A stretch of DNA of 64,000 bases from Elephas maximus indicus. Taxonomy: Eukaryota; Chordata; Mammalia; Proboscidea; Elephantidae. The notes under the pieces are model-generated. The model was not told the origin of the DNA and did no database searches. It was given only the letters and a program-made list of their open reading frames with translations. The stretch is taken from positions 134,560,001 through 134,624,000 of the forward strand of contig NC_064820.1 of the NCBI RefSeq assembly GCF_024166365.1. Direction: 5' to 3'. The position numbers and the translations under genes are program-made. This document shows positions 20,706 to 32,805 of this stretch, one piece after another. Position 1 is the stretch's first letter, and each line of letters opens with the position of its first letter.

Positions 20706-22276
20706 GAGAAAGGGTGTTGATACCTCTTTCCAGATGAGGGGACTTAGGGTTTTCACATCCTATTTCCTTCTACCCCGTTAGACTTTAGTGGTTTTGTTAT
20801 TACTCTAAGCTAGGCTGCTTTCTTTCCATCAGGCTATCAAAGGAATCTGCCTGAAAAAGAGAATTTTTCTCTACACAAATTTTCTATTATGCTTATTAGC
20901 ACTACCAGTCATTGTGTTACCTTGACAGTTGGTAATTTTTTCCTACACATGCCATTTTCCCAAATAATAATCTTGAGGGCATAGAGCTGTCTTATACAAT
21001 TCACTGTGTATCACTGTGTTAATCTGGGCCCTCCAAGCAGCAGAAGCCAAAACAGGATTAAATATGCACATATTTTATTAGGTGAAATATCTGTTGAAAG
21101 GAAACAGGAAGAAGGCAGAGGAAGGCTGGGAGGCCTGCCAAGCCATGATGCAAAGCATGGTCCCAGAGAAGGCGAGAGGGAGAGAAGGTTGGGTAGAAAC
21201 CTTCTGGATGACTGTACAGTCTAAGGAAGGTTCAGCAAAGCCCTTTGAGAGTCTATTTCCCAGGCATGGGTCTGCCTTTGTATCTTCGTCTCATTCAGTC
21301 ATTTGCAGGGAAAAGCCTGCAGGAATCATGGCCTGGATACAAACACTAGGATGAATTTCAGATTGCATCAGAGGGGTTTCAGGTCAATTATATTCCCTGA
21401 AGTCAGAAGTCTGAAGGTGCATTCTCATGGCCATCACATTCACAAAGTCATTGCAACATTGACTGGTACTCTGAGTTAAGTCAATCAACTAATCAGACTT
21501 TAGCTTTTGGGCTCGTCAGAAGTCAAGGTCAGACTCATTCTGTAAGAGGTCTGAGGCTGCTCCTAGGGAAACCATCTACACATCTTCCCAAGGTGTTAAT
21601 GCTCTTTCCCCTTGGGGACAGGGAGTGGAAATTGGAGATGGTGTGGAAGGACGTGTCTGATACAGAGAAGTACAGATAAAGCCAAGTAAACTGCATGACA
21701 TTGCTATAGTTCAGATTTTTTATAACTCCTTTAAAAATTCCAAAGGACCCAAAATAATTAATATTATAAAGGAGAAAAAGGAAGACCAGCAATGTCAGGT
21801 GACCTCTGAAGGGTGCCACACAAGCATTACAGGCAGAGACAGGAAGAGATTCAAGTCCAGTCTCCCTTCCACGCCAACTTCTGCTCCCACTCCGTACCTC
21901 TAGTTGCAAAGTTGCAAAAAAAAATCTTACCCATTACAACTATATTGAACAAGAGGAGATTAGTTACAAAATCCCAGAATCATCAATAAATTATTTGATT
22001 TTCCCTTTTTTCCTTATAGCAGGACATTGCCTGGGCTAGAGGAGGTGTTTAGAAATACTTGGAAACCGGTTGAGAACCAATTTTTAGAAAACTGGTGAAT
22101 GGTAACATCTTTTAAAAGGCTAGAGATGTTGCTGGGACATTCTCTGCAAACTTGCTTTTTCTATCAGATATTTTTCATACAAGACTGAGCTTTCTGGGAG
22201 AGATGGATGTCACTGGGTCAAAGAAGCTAAACTTCACTGCATTCATATGACCAAGGCTGGAATAAGAGTTTAGATA
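20706..22276. other. Intergenic DNA; possible unclassified ancient repeat
   Basis: No gene found. 21010-21470 ('tgggccctccaagcagcaga' onward) has the look of an old LTR or other dispersed repeat, but I cannot name it. The 124-codon minus-strand ORF at 21535-21909 has no recognisable domain. Confidence 0.4.
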
Positions 22277-22290
22277 TAAAATCAGATTTT
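22277..22290. repeat. Target-site duplication of the inverted L1, left copy
   Basis: 'taaaatcagatttt' here and 'taaaatcggatttt' at 29218-29231, 13 of 14 matching. The copy here adjoins the poly(T), which is poly(A) on the minus strand. Confidence 0.7.
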
Positions 22291-23284
22291 TTTTTTAATA
22301 ATTTTTATTGTGCTTTAAGTGAAAGTTTACAAATCAAGTCAGTCTCTCACACAAAAACCCATATACACCTTGCTACACACTCCCAATTACTCTCCCCCTA
22401 ATGAGACAGCCCACTTTCTCCCTCCCCTCTCTCTTTCCATGTCAACTTCACCAGCTTCTAACCTCCTCCACCCTCTCATCTCCCCTCCAGGCAAGAGATA
22501 CCAACATAAGTCTCAAGTGTCCACCTGATCCAAGAAGCTCATTCCTCACCAGCATCCCTCTCCAATCCATTGTCCAGTCCAATCCATGTCTGAAGAGTTG
22601 GCTTTGGGAATGGTTCCTGTCCTGGGGCAACAGAAGGTCTGGTGGCCATGACTACCGGGGTCCCTCTAGTCTCAGTCAGACCATTAAGTCCGGTCTTATG
22701 AGAATTTGGGATCTGCAACCCACTGCTCTCCTGCTCCCTGTTGTGTTCCCTGTTAGGGCAGTCATCCGCTGTAGCCAGGCACCATCTAGTTCTTCTGGTC
22801 TCAGGATGAGGTAGTCGCTGGTTCACGTGGCCCTTTCTGGCTCTTGGGCTCGTAATCGCCTTGTGTCCTTGGTGTCCTTCATTCTCCTTGGATCCAGGTG
22901 GGTTGAGACAAATTGATGCATCTTAGATGGCTGCTTGCTAGCATTTAAGACCCCAGATGTCATGATTCAAAGTGGGATGCAGAATGTTTTAATAGATCTT
23001 ATTATGCCAATTGACTTAGATGCCCCCTGAAACCATGGTCCCCAGACCCCTGCCCCTGCTACTCTGGACTTCGAAGCATTCAGTTTATTCAGGAAACTTC
23101 TTTGCCTTTAGTTTAATCCAATTGTGCTGACCTTCCCTGTATTGTGTGCTGTCTTTCCCTTCACCTAAAGTAGTTCTTATCTACTATGTAATCAGTGGCT
23201 GCCCTTCTCCCACCCTACCTCCCTCCCCCCACTCATAACCACGAAAGAATGTTTTCTTCTCAGTTTAAACTATTTCTCAAGTTC

Positions 23285-26200
23285 TTATAATAGTGGTCTT
23301 ATACAATATTTGTCCTTTTGCAACTGACTAATTTCACTTAGCATAATGCCTTCCAGATTCCTCCATGTTAAGAAATGTTTCACAGATTCCTCACTGTTCT
23401 TTATTGATGAGTAGTATTCCATTGTGTGAAGATACCATAATTTATTTATCCATTCATCCGTTGATGGGCACCTTGGTTGCTTCCATCTTTTTGCTATTGT
23501 AAACAGTGCTGCAATAAACATGGGTGTGCATATATCTGTTCGTGTAAAGGCTCTTATTTCTCTAGGATATATTCCAAAGAGTGGGATCGCTGGATCGTAT
23601 GGTACTTCTATTTCTAGTTTTTTACCCAGCCCAGACCCAGTGCCATCGAGTCAATTCTGACTCATAGTGACCCTATGGGACAGAGTAGAACTGCCCTATA
23701 GAGTTTCCAAGGAGTGCCTGGTGGATTTGAACTGCCAACCCTTTGGTTAGCAGCCGTAGCACTTAACCACTACACCACCAGGGTTTCCCTAGCTTTTTAA
23801 AGGAAGCGCCAAATCAATTTCCAAAGTGTTGTACCATTTTACATTCCCACCAGCAGTGTAGAAGTGTTCCAACCTCCCCACAGCCTCTCCAACATTTATT
23901 ATCTTGTGTTTTTTGGATTAATGCCAGCCTTGTTGGAGTGAGATGAAATCTCATTGTAGTTTTGATCTGCATTTCTCTAGTGGCTAATGATCATGAACAT
24001 ATCCTCATATATCTGTTAGCTACCTGAATGTCTTCTTTAGTGAAGTGTCTATTTGTATCTTTTGCCCATTTTCTAATAGCGTTATTTGTCTTTTTGCATT
24101 TGAGTTTTTGCAGTATCATGTAGATTTTAGAGATCAGGCGCTGATCAGAAATGTCACAACTAAAAACTTCTTCCCAGTCTGTAGGAAGTCTTTTTACTCT
24201 TTTGGTGAAGTCTTTGGATGAGCATAGCTGTTTGATTTTTAGGAGCTCCCAGTTATCTAGTTTTTCTTCTACATTCTTTATAATGTTTTGTATACTGTTT
24301 ATGTCATGTACTAGGGCTCCTAAAGTTGTTCCTCTTTTTTCTTCCATGATCTTTATCATTTTAGATTTTATATTTAGGTCTTTGATCCATTTTGAGTTAG
24401 TTTTTGTGCATGGAGTGAGGTATGGGTCTTGTTTCATTTTTTTGCAGATGGATATCCAGCACAATGTTGAATAAGAGTGGTGATAAAGGGCATCCTCGTC
24501 TGGTTACCAATCTCAATTGGAATGTTTTCAGGCTCTCTCGATTTAGGGTGATGTTGGCTGAAATGCCCTTTATTAAGTTGAGAAATTTTCCTTCTATTCC
24601 TGTTTTGCTGAGAATTTTTATCATGTATGAGTGTTGAACTTTGTCAAATGCCTTTTCTGCATCAATTGATAAAATCATGTGATTCTTGTGTTTTGTTTTA
24701 TTTATGTGGTGGATTACATGAATTGTTTTTCTAATGTTGAACCATCCCTGCATACCTGGTATGAATCCCATTTGGTCATGGTGAATTATTTTTTTGATAT
24801 GTTGTTGAATCCTATTGGCTAGAATTTTGTTGAGGATTTTTGCATCTACATTCATGAGGGATATTGGTCTATAATTTTCTTTTCTTGTGGTGTCTTTACC
24901 TGGTTTTGGTATCAGGGAGATGGTGGCTTCATAGAATGAGTTTGGTAGTATTCCATGCTTCTCTATGCTCTGCAATACCTTTAGTAGTAGTGGTGTTAAC
25001 TCTTCTCTGAAAGTTTGATAGAACTCTGCAGTGAAGCCATCTGGACCAGGGCTTTTTTGTTGGGAGTTTTTTGATTACCTTTTCAATCTCTTCTTTTGTT
25101 ATGGGTCCATTTAGTTGTTCTACCTCTGTTTGTGTTAGTTTAGGTAGGTAGTGTGTTTCTAGGAATTCATCCATTTCATCTAGGTTTTCAAATTTGAGTA
25201 TAATTTTTCACAGAAATCTGATATGATTCTTTTAATTTCAGTTGGGTCTGTTGCAATATCGCCCCTTTCATTTCTTATTGGGGTTATTTGCTTCCTCTCC
25301 TGTTTTTCTTTTGTCATTTTGGCCAGTGGTTTATCAATTTTGTTGAGTTTTTCAAAAAACCATCTTTTGGTCTTGTTAATTCTTTCAATTGTTTTTCTGT
25401 TTTCTATTTCATTAGTTCAGCTCTAATTTTTATTATTTGTTTTCTTCTGGTGCCTGTGGGTTTCTTTTGTTGCTCTCTTTCTATTTGTTCAAGATGTAGG
25501 GATAATTCTTTGATTTTGGCCCTTTCTTCTTTTTGGATGTGTGCATTTATTCATATAAATTGACCTCTGAGCATCGTTTTTGCAGTGTCCCAAAGGTTCT
25601 GATAGGAAGTGTTTTAATTCTCACTGGATTCTATGAATTTCTTTATTCCATCCTTAATGTCTTCTATAATCCAACCTTTTTTGAGCAGGGTATTGTTCAA
25701 TTTCCAAGTGTTTGATTTCTTTTCCCTGCTTTTCCTGTTATTGATTTTCACTTTTATGGCCTTATGATCAGAGAAGGTGCTTTGTAATGTTTCAGTGTTT
25801 TGGATTCTGCTAAGGCTTGCTTTATGACCTAATATGTGGTCTATTCTAGAGAATGGTCCATGTGCACTAGAAAAAAAAGTATAGTTGGTTGCTGTTGGGT
25901 AGAGTGCTCTATATATGTCTACGAGGTCAAGTCGGTTGATTGTGGCATTTAGATCTTCTGTGTCTTTATTGAGCTTCTTTCTGGATGTCCTGTCCTTCAC
26001 CGAAAGTGGTGTGTTGAAGTCTCCTACTATTATTGTGGAGCTGTCCATCTCGCTTTTCAATGCTGATAGAGTTTATGTATCTTGCAGCCCTGTCATTGGG
26101 TGCATAAATATTTAATATGGCTATATCTTCTTGGTGTATTGTCCCTTTAATCATTATATAGTGTCCTTTCTTATCCTTTCTGATGGATTTAACTTTAAAG

Positions 26201-26439
26201 TCTATTTTGTCAGAAATTAATATTGCCACTCCTGCTCTTTTTGGATTGTTGTTTGCTTGATATATTTTTTTCCATCCTTTGAGTTTTAGTTTGTGTAAGT
26301 CTAAGGTGTGTCTCTTGTAGGCAGCATATAGATGGATCTTGTTTTTTAATCCATTCTGCCACTCTCTGCCTCTTTATTGGTGCATTAGTCCATTTACATT
26401 CAGGGTAATTATGGAGAGGTATGAATTTAGTGCTATCAT
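23285..26439 (-). pseudogene. L1 ORF2 pseudogene with internal deletion
   Basis: The start fits ATG at 26439-26437 and the end is ...YCIRPLL followed by a stop at 23285. Endonuclease blocks are readable (IIVGDFNTPLSVKD, FSRIDHILGHKA, FSDHKAI). RT motif A ([14 protein letters not shown]) and the motif B region ([13 protein letters not shown]) follow. Directly after FNIVL the frame jumps to [12 protein letters not shown]. About 800 bases present in the copy at 8500 (about 12483-13284) are missing, including the FADD active site. A SINE interrupts the C-terminal part, where the cysteine motif retains the first Cys. Frameshifts and stops are scattered throughout, so it is not functional. Confidence 0.95.
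23625..23788 (-). mobile_element. AfroSINE nested in L1 ORF2
   Basis: Full-length short-subtype SINE, minus strand: plus-strand text 'gtgccatcgagtcaattctg', 'ccctatagagtttccaagg', 'caccagggtttcc'. Flanks show 'ctagtttttta' (23614-23624) and 'ctagcttttta' (23789-23799), an 11-base TSD with one mismatch. It inserted after the L1. Confidence 0.9.
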
Positions 26440-26903
26440 TTTGATGTCTTTTTTTGTGTGTTGACAGTTTCTTTTTCCCACTCGATTTTATGTGCTGAGT
26501 AGATTTTCTTTATATATTGTCCTTTCCTCATATTTGTTGTTGTTGATTTTGTTTCTGCTGAGTCTGTATTTTTCCCTTGTATTTTATTTTGATGAGTAGG
26601 ATAGTTTGTCTTCTTTGTGGCTACCTTATTATTTACCCCTATTTTTCTAAATTTATAACTAACTTTTATTTCTTTGTATCGCCGTATCTTCCTCTCCTTA
26701 TGGAAGGTGTATGATTAAATTTCTTAGTCCCTCTTTATTACTTTAATGTTGTCGTCTTTTATATAATAACATTGCCGTTACTCTGTGTTGGGCTTTTTTT
26801 TTTTTTTTTTTTTTAAATCTTGCTTTGTTTTTTTGTATTTCCCTGTCTGGGTTGACTTCTGGTTGCTCTGCCCAGTGTTCTAGTCTTGGGTTGATACCTG
26901 ATA

Positions 26904-27942
26904 TTATTGATTTTCTAACCAAAGAACTCCCTTTAGTATTTCTTGTAGTTTTGGTTTGTTTTTTACAAATTCACTCAACTTGTGTTTATCTGGAAATGTC
27001 TTAATTTCACCTTCATATTTAAGAGACAGTTTTGATGGATATATGATTCTTGGCAGGCAATTTTTTTCCTTCCATTTTTTAAATATGTCATCCCATTGCC
27101 TTCTTGCCTGCATGGTTTCTGCCAAGTAATCCGAGCTTATTCTTATTGGCTCTCCTTTGTAGGTTACTTTTCTTTTAACCCTCGCTGCTCTTATAATTGT
27201 CTCTTTATCTTTGGTTTTGGCAAACTTGATTATAATATGTCTTGGTGACTTTCTTTTCAGATCTACCTTATGTGGAGTTTGACGAGCATCTTGGATAGAT
27301 ATCTTCTCATCTTTCACAATATCAGCAAAGTTTTCTGCCAACAAATCTTCAACAATTTTTTCTGTATTTTCTGTTATCCCTCCCTGTTCTGGTACTCCAA
27401 TCACTTGTAGGTTATTTCTCTTGATAGAGTCCCACATGATTCTTAAGGTTTCTTCATTTTTTTTAATTCTTTTATCTGATTTTTCTTCAAATATATTAGT
27501 GCCAAGTGATTTATCTTCAAGCTCAGAAATTCTAGCTTCTACTTGCTCAATTCTGCTCCTCTGACTTTCTATTAAGTTATCTACTTCTGTAACTTCATTG
27601 TTAATCTTCTGAATTTCTGATTACTGTCTGTCTATGGATTTTTCCAGCTTATTAAACTTTTCATTATGTTCCTGAATAATCTTTCTAATTTCTTCAGTTG
27701 CTTTATCTGTGTGTTCCTTGGCTTGTTCTGCATATTGCCTCATTTCCTTCCTGATGTCTTGAAGGGTTCTGTATATTAAACTTTTGTATTCTAACCCAAA
27801 CCCTTTTGTATTCTGCATCTGGTAATTCCAGGAATGCACATTCATCTAGAAGATCCCTGGATTCTTTGATTTGAGAGCCTGTTGAGGTGATCATGGTCTG
27901 TTTCTTTATGTGACTTGATATTGACTGCTGTCTCCGAGCCAT
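26904..27942 (-). pseudogene. L1 ORF1 pseudogene
   Basis: Starts MARRQQSISSHIKKQ at 27942, as in the intact copy, but the frame breaks near residue 50. It continues in a second frame through part of the coiled coil (EEIRKIIQEHNEKFNKLEKS) to a stop near 27620. The RRM and C-terminal domains are readable in one frame at 27437-26904 (NLQVIGVPEQ, AETMQARRQW, IIYPSKLSLKYEGEI). No full protein is possible. Confidence 0.9.
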
Positions 27943-29217
27943 CTATAAGTTATTGTATTAGTTTATGCTTGCTTACTGTGTCATAGCTGCTTGCTTTGTT
28001 TTGTTTTGGTATACCCCTATGGGTTCCTTGAGTGAGCTAGCTTGATTATCTTCACCTTTGGAGCTCTGGTGTCCTGTCCCCAGCTGGCTAGAGCTGTTAC
28101 CAGGTAGATCAGTCTAGGAGTCCATTCAGTTTTCTTGTGTGAATTCAGCTCAGGTTTCCAGGTAGCTGATATCAAGTGTGTGGTACAGGCTCTGTCCTAC
28201 AGTCTTAGAGGGGAAGGGGTGATTGGCGTATACACTGGTATCTGATTGCAGCAGGGGTCATGATCTGAACAAGGCAGGGGGCTGAGAGCTGACCCCCAAA
28301 TGTCTCTGACCAACACATCTCTGTTCCCTAGTGTGTGCTGGTGGGTGGGTTCTGCAGAGGGACCATGGGCACCCAAAGTTTCTGTTGTAAGGACTGGGAG
28401 ATACCAGTTATCTTTGGACCCCTGTCACAGGTGGTTGGGTGACCTGAGTGGAGCTACCAGTCCTTAGGTCCCCGATGTGGGTAGGTGAGGACCTTGTTTA
28501 ATAGGCAAAGCAACATCAAACATCCAACACTCACCTCTCCACCACACAACTGAAATGGCTGGAGTTTGCCAACAAGGGTCTATTCTCCCAAAATAGGCCC
28601 ACAAAGCTCCATGCAGAAGGGAAAGGTGCTCAAGGTCCATGGACGATTTATGCCTGGACAGGAGCTACTTCTGTCCTGAGCTGCCCCGGTTAATGGAACT
28701 AGCAAATTATCTTTTCCCCCTAGTTGCAATTTTTTCCCTTCCCCAAGGCCAGGAGGATGGCTGTAATCACCAGGGTCTATCTCAGGCCCAGGGATTCAGC
28801 CGCTGAGGCCGGCTTGGGGGTGGGGAGGTGTGGTAAAATATACGCAAGTACTTATCTTTTGCGGAGAGCGCCATTCTCCTCAAGTTCCAGAGGTGTGAGT
28901 GGGCTGTGTGCCTGGCTGCTTCTCCCTGAGGAAACTGTGGCCGAACACTAGGACCAGCCTGCTGCCGCTGCTGCCACCGCTGCTCCAGGAATGGTGCCTG
29001 AGGGCTCCCCGTGATTCAGGTCTGGTAGGTCCTCTCCACTTCTGACTGGCCTCTTTCTCCCTCTGCCCCTCAGTTCATTGTCTAAGTTTGCCTTTGATGC
29101 TCAGGGCTCCCAGCTTGTCACAAATATACTTGTTTCACTTGTCTTTTTGGGTCTTTGTTGTAAAGAGGGCTCGAGGGAAGCGTGTGTCTATTCCGCCATC
29201 TTGGCTCCAAGTTTTCC
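27943..29217 (-). promoter_or_regulatory. Long L1 5' UTR with YY1-like site
   Basis: 1.27 kb of GC-richer sequence upstream of ORF1. 'ccgccatcttggctcc' at 29193-29208 is the complement of 'ggagccaagatggcgg', the YY1-like motif at the element's start. The beginning matches the start of the copy at 8500, but the middle is longer. Confidence 0.7.
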
Positions 29218-29231
29218 TAAAATCGGATTTT
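29218..29231. repeat. Target-site duplication of the inverted L1, right copy
   Basis: 'taaaatcggatttt', one mismatch from 22277-22290. It marks the 5' boundary of the minus-strand L1. Confidence 0.7.
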
Positions 29232-29760
29232 ATACCTGATTGTTCCCAGGACTCACCATCCACTGGGTACAAATGAGGTCACATCAATATTAATGCCAGA
29301 ATCGTGTTGCAATTCAGCTCATCCCTACTTGAATGAAAGATGTTAGGCCTCTACCAAGGCTCCCCTGATACATATTTCTGGAAGGGAGGGATGTTTTTTT
29401 ATATTTTCAGGAAAAAAGGGAAACTTCCATGTATGACTTTAACTTGTAAATATTACATAATGAATGGTGTTTTTGCTTTCTCTTTCTCGATGATGGCAGA
29501 ATCGTATTTCTTTGGTTCACCCATGGCCACTGCAAATAACTATGCAGGTTGTGCTGTGGAAGAGGGTGCCCAGCCAAGGAGACTAGAAGGAACTGTTTGT
29601 CAGGAAATGGAGGCTTTTTCCCATTTGTATAAAGGCTCCATGTAAACTAGCATCAGCTGTGGATTCACTCATCTATTCTCTATTGCAGGTACGCAGTACG
29701 CATTCGATAAATATTTGTGGAGTGAATGAGTGACTGACTAAATGAATAAACTTTGATCTA
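29232..29760 (+). mobile_element. Unique DNA, then probable L2 3' end
   Basis: The 101-codon ORF at 29340-29645 has no recognisable domain. From about 29690 the text 'cattcgataaatatttgtgg' and 'gaatgagtgactgac' resembles the 3' end of L2. The rest is unassigned. Confidence 0.4.
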
Positions 29761-30122
29761 ACTCCTTGGTGAAGCCAACTGCCTACAAGTCTTTGAAGGA
29801 AGCATTTCATACACATGGTGCTCTGCAAGAGCTCTGCTCTACTAATGCACTGTGGAGACTAGAGAACTCAAGGCTAGAGCTGTTTTATGGGCCCCATTCA
29901 GAAGTGGGGAAAATAGTCTCTATTCCATCATTCACTTCAGCACCTGGGTCTTGAAACAGTATTGTTTGTTTCTCATCTATGGGGATCAGACCTTCGGCCC
30001 AGCTAGAAACCAGATGATGTTTTTACCTCTGTTTTTCATCTCCCCTTTCATCTTTGCTTTAGATATCTATGGACTAATATTGTCCCTACTCCTTTGAATG
30101 AATAGACAGACATATGGACAAA

Positions 30123-30178
30123 GTAGGTAGGTAGGTAGGTAGGTGATTGACAGATAGCTAGACAGACAGATAGATAGA
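30123..30178 (+). repeat. Compound tetranucleotide microsatellite
   Basis: (TAGG)n at 30123-30143, then a degenerate (TAGA)/(CAGA) stretch up to 30178. Confidence 0.9.
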
Positions 30179-31106
30179 ACCTCATGTATATCAACACAAC
30201 CAAGGAAATGCAAAAGTGGGTAAGTAAAGTGGAGTGATGGGTTATCCTACACTGATCATCTTTTTCAATCAGAATAAAAAACTACACTGTATATATTTTT
30301 AGATTTTTACACTGCTTGTTAGATCCTCTCTTTTTCTAGGTCCCTATTTTCCACAGTCCCTGCATTCCCTAAAGAAAAAGTGGAGTCAAAATGAACAAAA
30401 TGGGAACAGAGATTAGGGAGAGGAAAATGGAGAAAAGGTCATGATTGGGCAGAAACCTTGCGTTATCCAAGGCTTTCAATCCAAAACAAAAGTAGTATAT
30501 GGTAAAGTAGTATGTAGTAAAGGAAAAGAAGTCAATCAATAGTTGTCACAAAGAAGTAAGTGTATCAGTTTTGGTAAAATAAAACACACTTAAAAACAAA
30601 AACAAAATCTCAGTGACTAAAATTTTGTTTCACACTTAGGTTATATGTCCATTACTGATTAGCAGAGAGACTGTCCTTATTTTAATATTTCAAAGACCAG
30701 GATGACAGAGACAGCCACTAGCTCAAATGTTGCTAGTTGCTCCATCAGAAGGAAATGAAAGCTTTGGATATTTTTCATTAGCAATTACATTCTCCAGCCC
30801 AGATGTGATACATGCTACTACTTAGCATTCATTAACTAGAATTAGTCATGTGGCCTCACCTAATCACAAGGAAGCAGGAAGTAAATCCTATCCTAAGATG
30901 GGATGAGGGGAGAACCAGAAATATTTGACAAACAGCACTAATGACACCACATCAGGGAAGAGGGTTTTAAAAAAGAACACCTCATTAGCCAACTCCCAGA
31001 AGTTTACCAAATGTAAGTCATCACCTTCAAGGACTTTTAGGTATAATCCATCAGAGTAATGCATCCTAAACCTGGTGGTCCACTGAAATTATTAGAAGAA
31101 TTCTTT
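30179..31106. other. Intergenic DNA with a possible ancient repeat
   Basis: 30600-30960 contains 'gtcatgtggcctcacctaat' and nearby text typical of an old mammalian dispersed repeat that I cannot name with confidence. No gene was seen. Confidence 0.4.
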
Positions 31107-31124
31107 AAAAATAGTTCCTCCTTC
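31107..31124 (+). repeat. Target-site duplication of truncated L1, left copy
   Basis: 'aaaaatagttcctccttc' is repeated perfectly at 33766-33783. The 18 bases define the insertion. Confidence 0.95.
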
Positions 31125-31797
31125 CCCTAAAAAAAAAAAAACTTAGGAATAAATCTAACCAGGGATGTAAAAGACCTATACAAAGAAAACTACAAAACAC
31201 TAATTCAAGAAACCAAAAGAGATCTACATAAATGGAAAAACATACCATGCTCATCAGTAGGTAGACTCAACATTGTGAAAATGACAATTCTACCCAAAAC
31301 GATTTACAAATACAATGCAATCCTGATCCAAATACCAACATTCTTTAAAGAGATGGAAAAACTTATCATTAACTTTATATGGAAAGGGAAGAGGTCCTGG
31401 ATAAGTTAAGCACTATGGAAGAAGAAGAATAAAGCAGGAGGACTCCCACTACCTCACCTTAAAAAAAAAAAACCTACTATATAGCTACAGTAGTCAAAAT
31501 ATCCTGGTACAGGTAAAACGACAGATATGTTGACCTATAGAACAGAATTGAGAACCCAGATGTAAATCCTTTCACCTATGGTCACCTGATCTTTGACAAG
31601 GGTCCAAAGTTCATCAAATGGGGAAAAGACAGTCTTTTTAACAAACGGTGCTGGCAAAACTGCATGTCCATCTGCATAAAAAAGAGACAGGACCCATACA
31701 TCACACCACATACAAAAACTAATTCAAAACGGATCAAAGGCCTAAATATAAAGCCTAAAACTATGAAGTTATTAGAAGAAAAAATAGGATCAACACT

Positions 31798-31963
31798 CCC
31801 CAACCCAACCCAGTGCCCGTCGAGTCAATTCCGACTCATAGCGACCCTATAGGACAAAGTAGAACTGCCCCATAGAGTTTCCAAGGAGTGCCTGGCAGAT
31901 TCAAACTGCCAACCCTTTGGTTAGCAGCCGTAGCACTTAACCACTACGCCACCAGGGTTTCCC
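31798..31963 (-). mobile_element. AfroSINE nested in truncated L1, perfect TSD
   Basis: Full-length short-subtype SINE on the minus strand ('gtcgagtcaattccgactca', 'cgccaccagggtttcc' on plus). The 12-base duplication 'aggatcaacact' lies at 31786-31797 and 31964-31975 without mismatch. Confidence 0.95.
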
Positions 31964-31979
31964 AGGATCAACACTAGAG

Positions 31980-32805
31980 GCCCTAATTCATGGCAATAAC
32001 AGGATACAAACCACAGCCAACAACACACAAACTCCAGAAGATAAGCTAAATAACTGGAATCTTCTAAAAATTAAACACATGCTCATCAAAAGGCTTCACC
32101 AAAAGAGTAAAAAGAGAATCTACAGACTGGAAAAAAAAAATGGCTATTACAAATCAGACAAAGGTCTAACCTCTAAAATCAACAAGAAAATCCAACACCT
32201 CTATAACAAAAAGACAAACAATCCAATTAAAAAATGGGCAAAGGAAATGAACAGACTCTTCACCAAAGAAGACATTCAAGTGACCAACAGACACATAAGG
32301 AAATGCTCGCAATCACTAGCCAGTAGAGAAATGCAAACCAAAACCACAATGAGATATCATCTCATCCTGGCACTACTGGTCCACATCAAAAGAAACAGGA
32401 AATAACAAATGTTGGAGAGGCTACAGGGAGATTGGCACTCTTATGCAGTGCTGGTGGGAATGCAAAATGATACAACCATTTTGGAAAATGATATGGGGGT
32501 TCCTTAGAAAGCTAGAAATAGAAATACCATATGATCCAGCAATCCCACTCCTAGGAATATATCCTAGAGAAATAAGAGTTGTCACAGGAATAGACATGTG
32601 CACACCCATGTTCACTGCAGCATTGTTCACAATAGCAAAAAGATGGAAACAACCTAGATGCCCATCAACAGATGGATAAACAATCTGTGGTACATACACA
32701 CAATGGAGTATTACTCAACCGTAAAGAACAACGATGAATCTGCTAATCATCTCATAACGTGGGTGAATTTGGAGGGCATTACGCTGAGTGAAATAAGTTA
32801 ATCAC
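31980..32805 (+). pseudogene. L1 ORF2 C-terminal pseudogene
   Basis: Readable blocks in shifting frames: [20 protein letters not shown], then QCWWECKMIQPFWKMIWGF and [15 protein letters not shown]. In the cysteine motif the second Cys is Tyr ('ggctac' near 32420). Stops and frameshifts are many. The SINE at 31798 separates this from the piece at 31139-31797. Confidence 0.85.

Larger units (their letters stand above)
22291..29217 (-). mobile_element. Long, decayed L1 retrotransposon, minus strand
   Basis: All L1 parts are present in reverse order: 3' UTR (22291-23284), ORF2 remnant (23285-26439), spacer, ORF1 remnant (26904-27942) and a long 5' UTR (27943-29217). The 5' end is the complement of 'ttggagccaagatggcgg'. 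It is older than the copy at 8500: it has many stops and frameshifts, a nested SINE (23625-23788), and a deletion of about 800 bases in ORF2 at 24455-24459. A 14-base imperfect TSD flanks it. Confidence 0.95.

Noticed and set aside
21535-21909. 124-codon minus-strand ORF as a gene
   Set aside because: No recognisable domain, splice context or codon bias; such ORFs occur by chance at this length.
29340-29645. 101-codon ORF as a gene
   Set aside because: No homology recognised, and it runs into probable L2 sequence.
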